Of a DNA stretch of 5,953 nt, positions 5,633 to 5,953 are shown piece by piece. Origin of the DNA: Acidobacteriota bacterium. GTDB lineage: Bacteria > Acidobacteriota > Terriglobia > Acidoferrales > UBA7541. How positions within the stretch are numbered: position 1 is the stretch's first letter; each line of letters opens with the position of its first letter. The notes beneath the pieces were generated by a model. It searched no databases and was not told the DNA's origin. It was given only the letters and a program-made list of their open reading frames with translations. The stretch spans positions 1 to 5,953 of the forward strand of contig JAFAZL010000173.1 in NCBI GenBank assembly GCA_019239815.1. Direction: 5' to 3'. The translations under genes were made by a program, and so were the position numbers.

Positions 5633-5953
5633 AACCACGATCGACACTTGCTGCTTCGCCGTCCCACCGCGGCGATTCTGGCCGATCACCACAATCGTAT
5701 GCTCGCCCGGCGTCAGCGGATCGGTGAAATAGCGGAAGCTGCCGTCCGGCGCAATGTTCGGCACTGTTTGCCCGTTCACGATCAGCGCGGCGCCCGGTTC
5801 GGTGCGGCCGATGATTTCGGCGACGCGGCCGTGAAGCTGCGTGTCCTGAGTCTCGAGCACCATTTCCTGGGTCTTGCCCTGCGCGACGAGCGTGAACTTG
5901 AACGTGTCGCTGAATTCGCTGGATTGCTTTTTGGCATCGGTGGCGACGACGTT
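5624..5953 (-). CDS. C-terminal part of secreted Ig-like domain protein
   Basis: The frame is open from the right window edge to a TAA at 5624-5626, giving 109 residues of a longer protein. The first 35 or so (NVVATDAKKQSSEF..., then FKFTLVAQGKTQEMVL) look like the last strands of one domain. From about residue 40 a second domain begins: GRVAEIIGRTEPGAALIVNG (42-61), then PNIAPDGSFRYF (65-76), TPGEHTIVVIGQN (81-93) and a final KQQVSIVVP (100-108). The pattern TEPGA-x-x-x-VNG followed by DGSF and GEHTI is that of bacterial Ig-like/glucodextranase-B-type beta sandwiches found at the ends of exported proteins, in Acidobacteriota often together with FecR-like domains. The internal ATG at 5861-5863 is not the true start. 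No catalytic residues are seen. A cell-envelope or surface role is inferred; the N-terminus is needed to name it. It lies 217 nt upstream of mreB on the same strand. Confidence 0.75.
   Translation of the reverse strand, partial: NVVATDAKKQSSEFSDTFKFTLVAQGKTQEMVLETQDTQLHGRVAEIIGRTEPGAALIVNGQTVPNIAPDGSFRYFTDPLTPGEHTIVVIGQNRRGGTAKQQVSIVVPR

Overview
This window of roughly 58-60 % GC reads as ordinary chromosomal DNA from a free-living Gram-negative-type bacterium. An Acidobacteriota origin is my best guess. It rests on the style of the proteins, on a FecR/Ig-like secreted protein next to mreB, and on short intergenic tandem repeats of the kind I associate with that phylum. This is inference from memory, not from a search.

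Layout. Bases 1-129 are a leader with a 9-nt periodic CAGAG repeat. They precede thrC (+, 130-1431), a complete threonine synthase with a GTG start. thrC converges, across only 27 bp, on a complete FAD-dependent monooxygenase-type gene (-, 1459-2646). Upstream of that gene lies a 146-nt gap with an 8-bp-stem hairpin. Then comes the cell-shape cluster, all on the minus strand and transcribed mreB (4366-5406), mreC (3320-4240), mreD (2793-3323). mreC and mreD overlap by ATGA. mreB and mreC are separated by 125 nt carrying an AT-rich heptanucleotide tandem array. Upstream of mreB is a 217-nt leader region with a perfect GNRA-type hairpin abutting the Shine-Dalgarno and a possible 56-residue small ORF that overlaps the mreB start. 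At the right edge is the C-terminal part of a secreted Ig-like domain protein (-, 5624 to beyond 5953).

How the genes work together. MreB (actin-like filament), MreC (periplasmic coiled-coil/beta scaffold) and MreD (polytopic membrane partner) form the core of the elongasome, which positions lateral wall synthesis. The PBP2 and RodA genes that often follow mreD do not follow it here; a flavoprotein gene does. ThrC makes the last step of threonine synthesis and the flavoprotein probably hydroxylates or oxidises an unknown small molecule. Neither has an evident link to cell shape.

I found no CRISPR array, insertion sequence, tRNA, rRNA or defence/mobile system. The least ordinary material is in the non-coding gaps: the 7-nt array between mreB and mreC, the structured mreB leader, and the alternative hairpins around the stop codon of the Ig-like gene.
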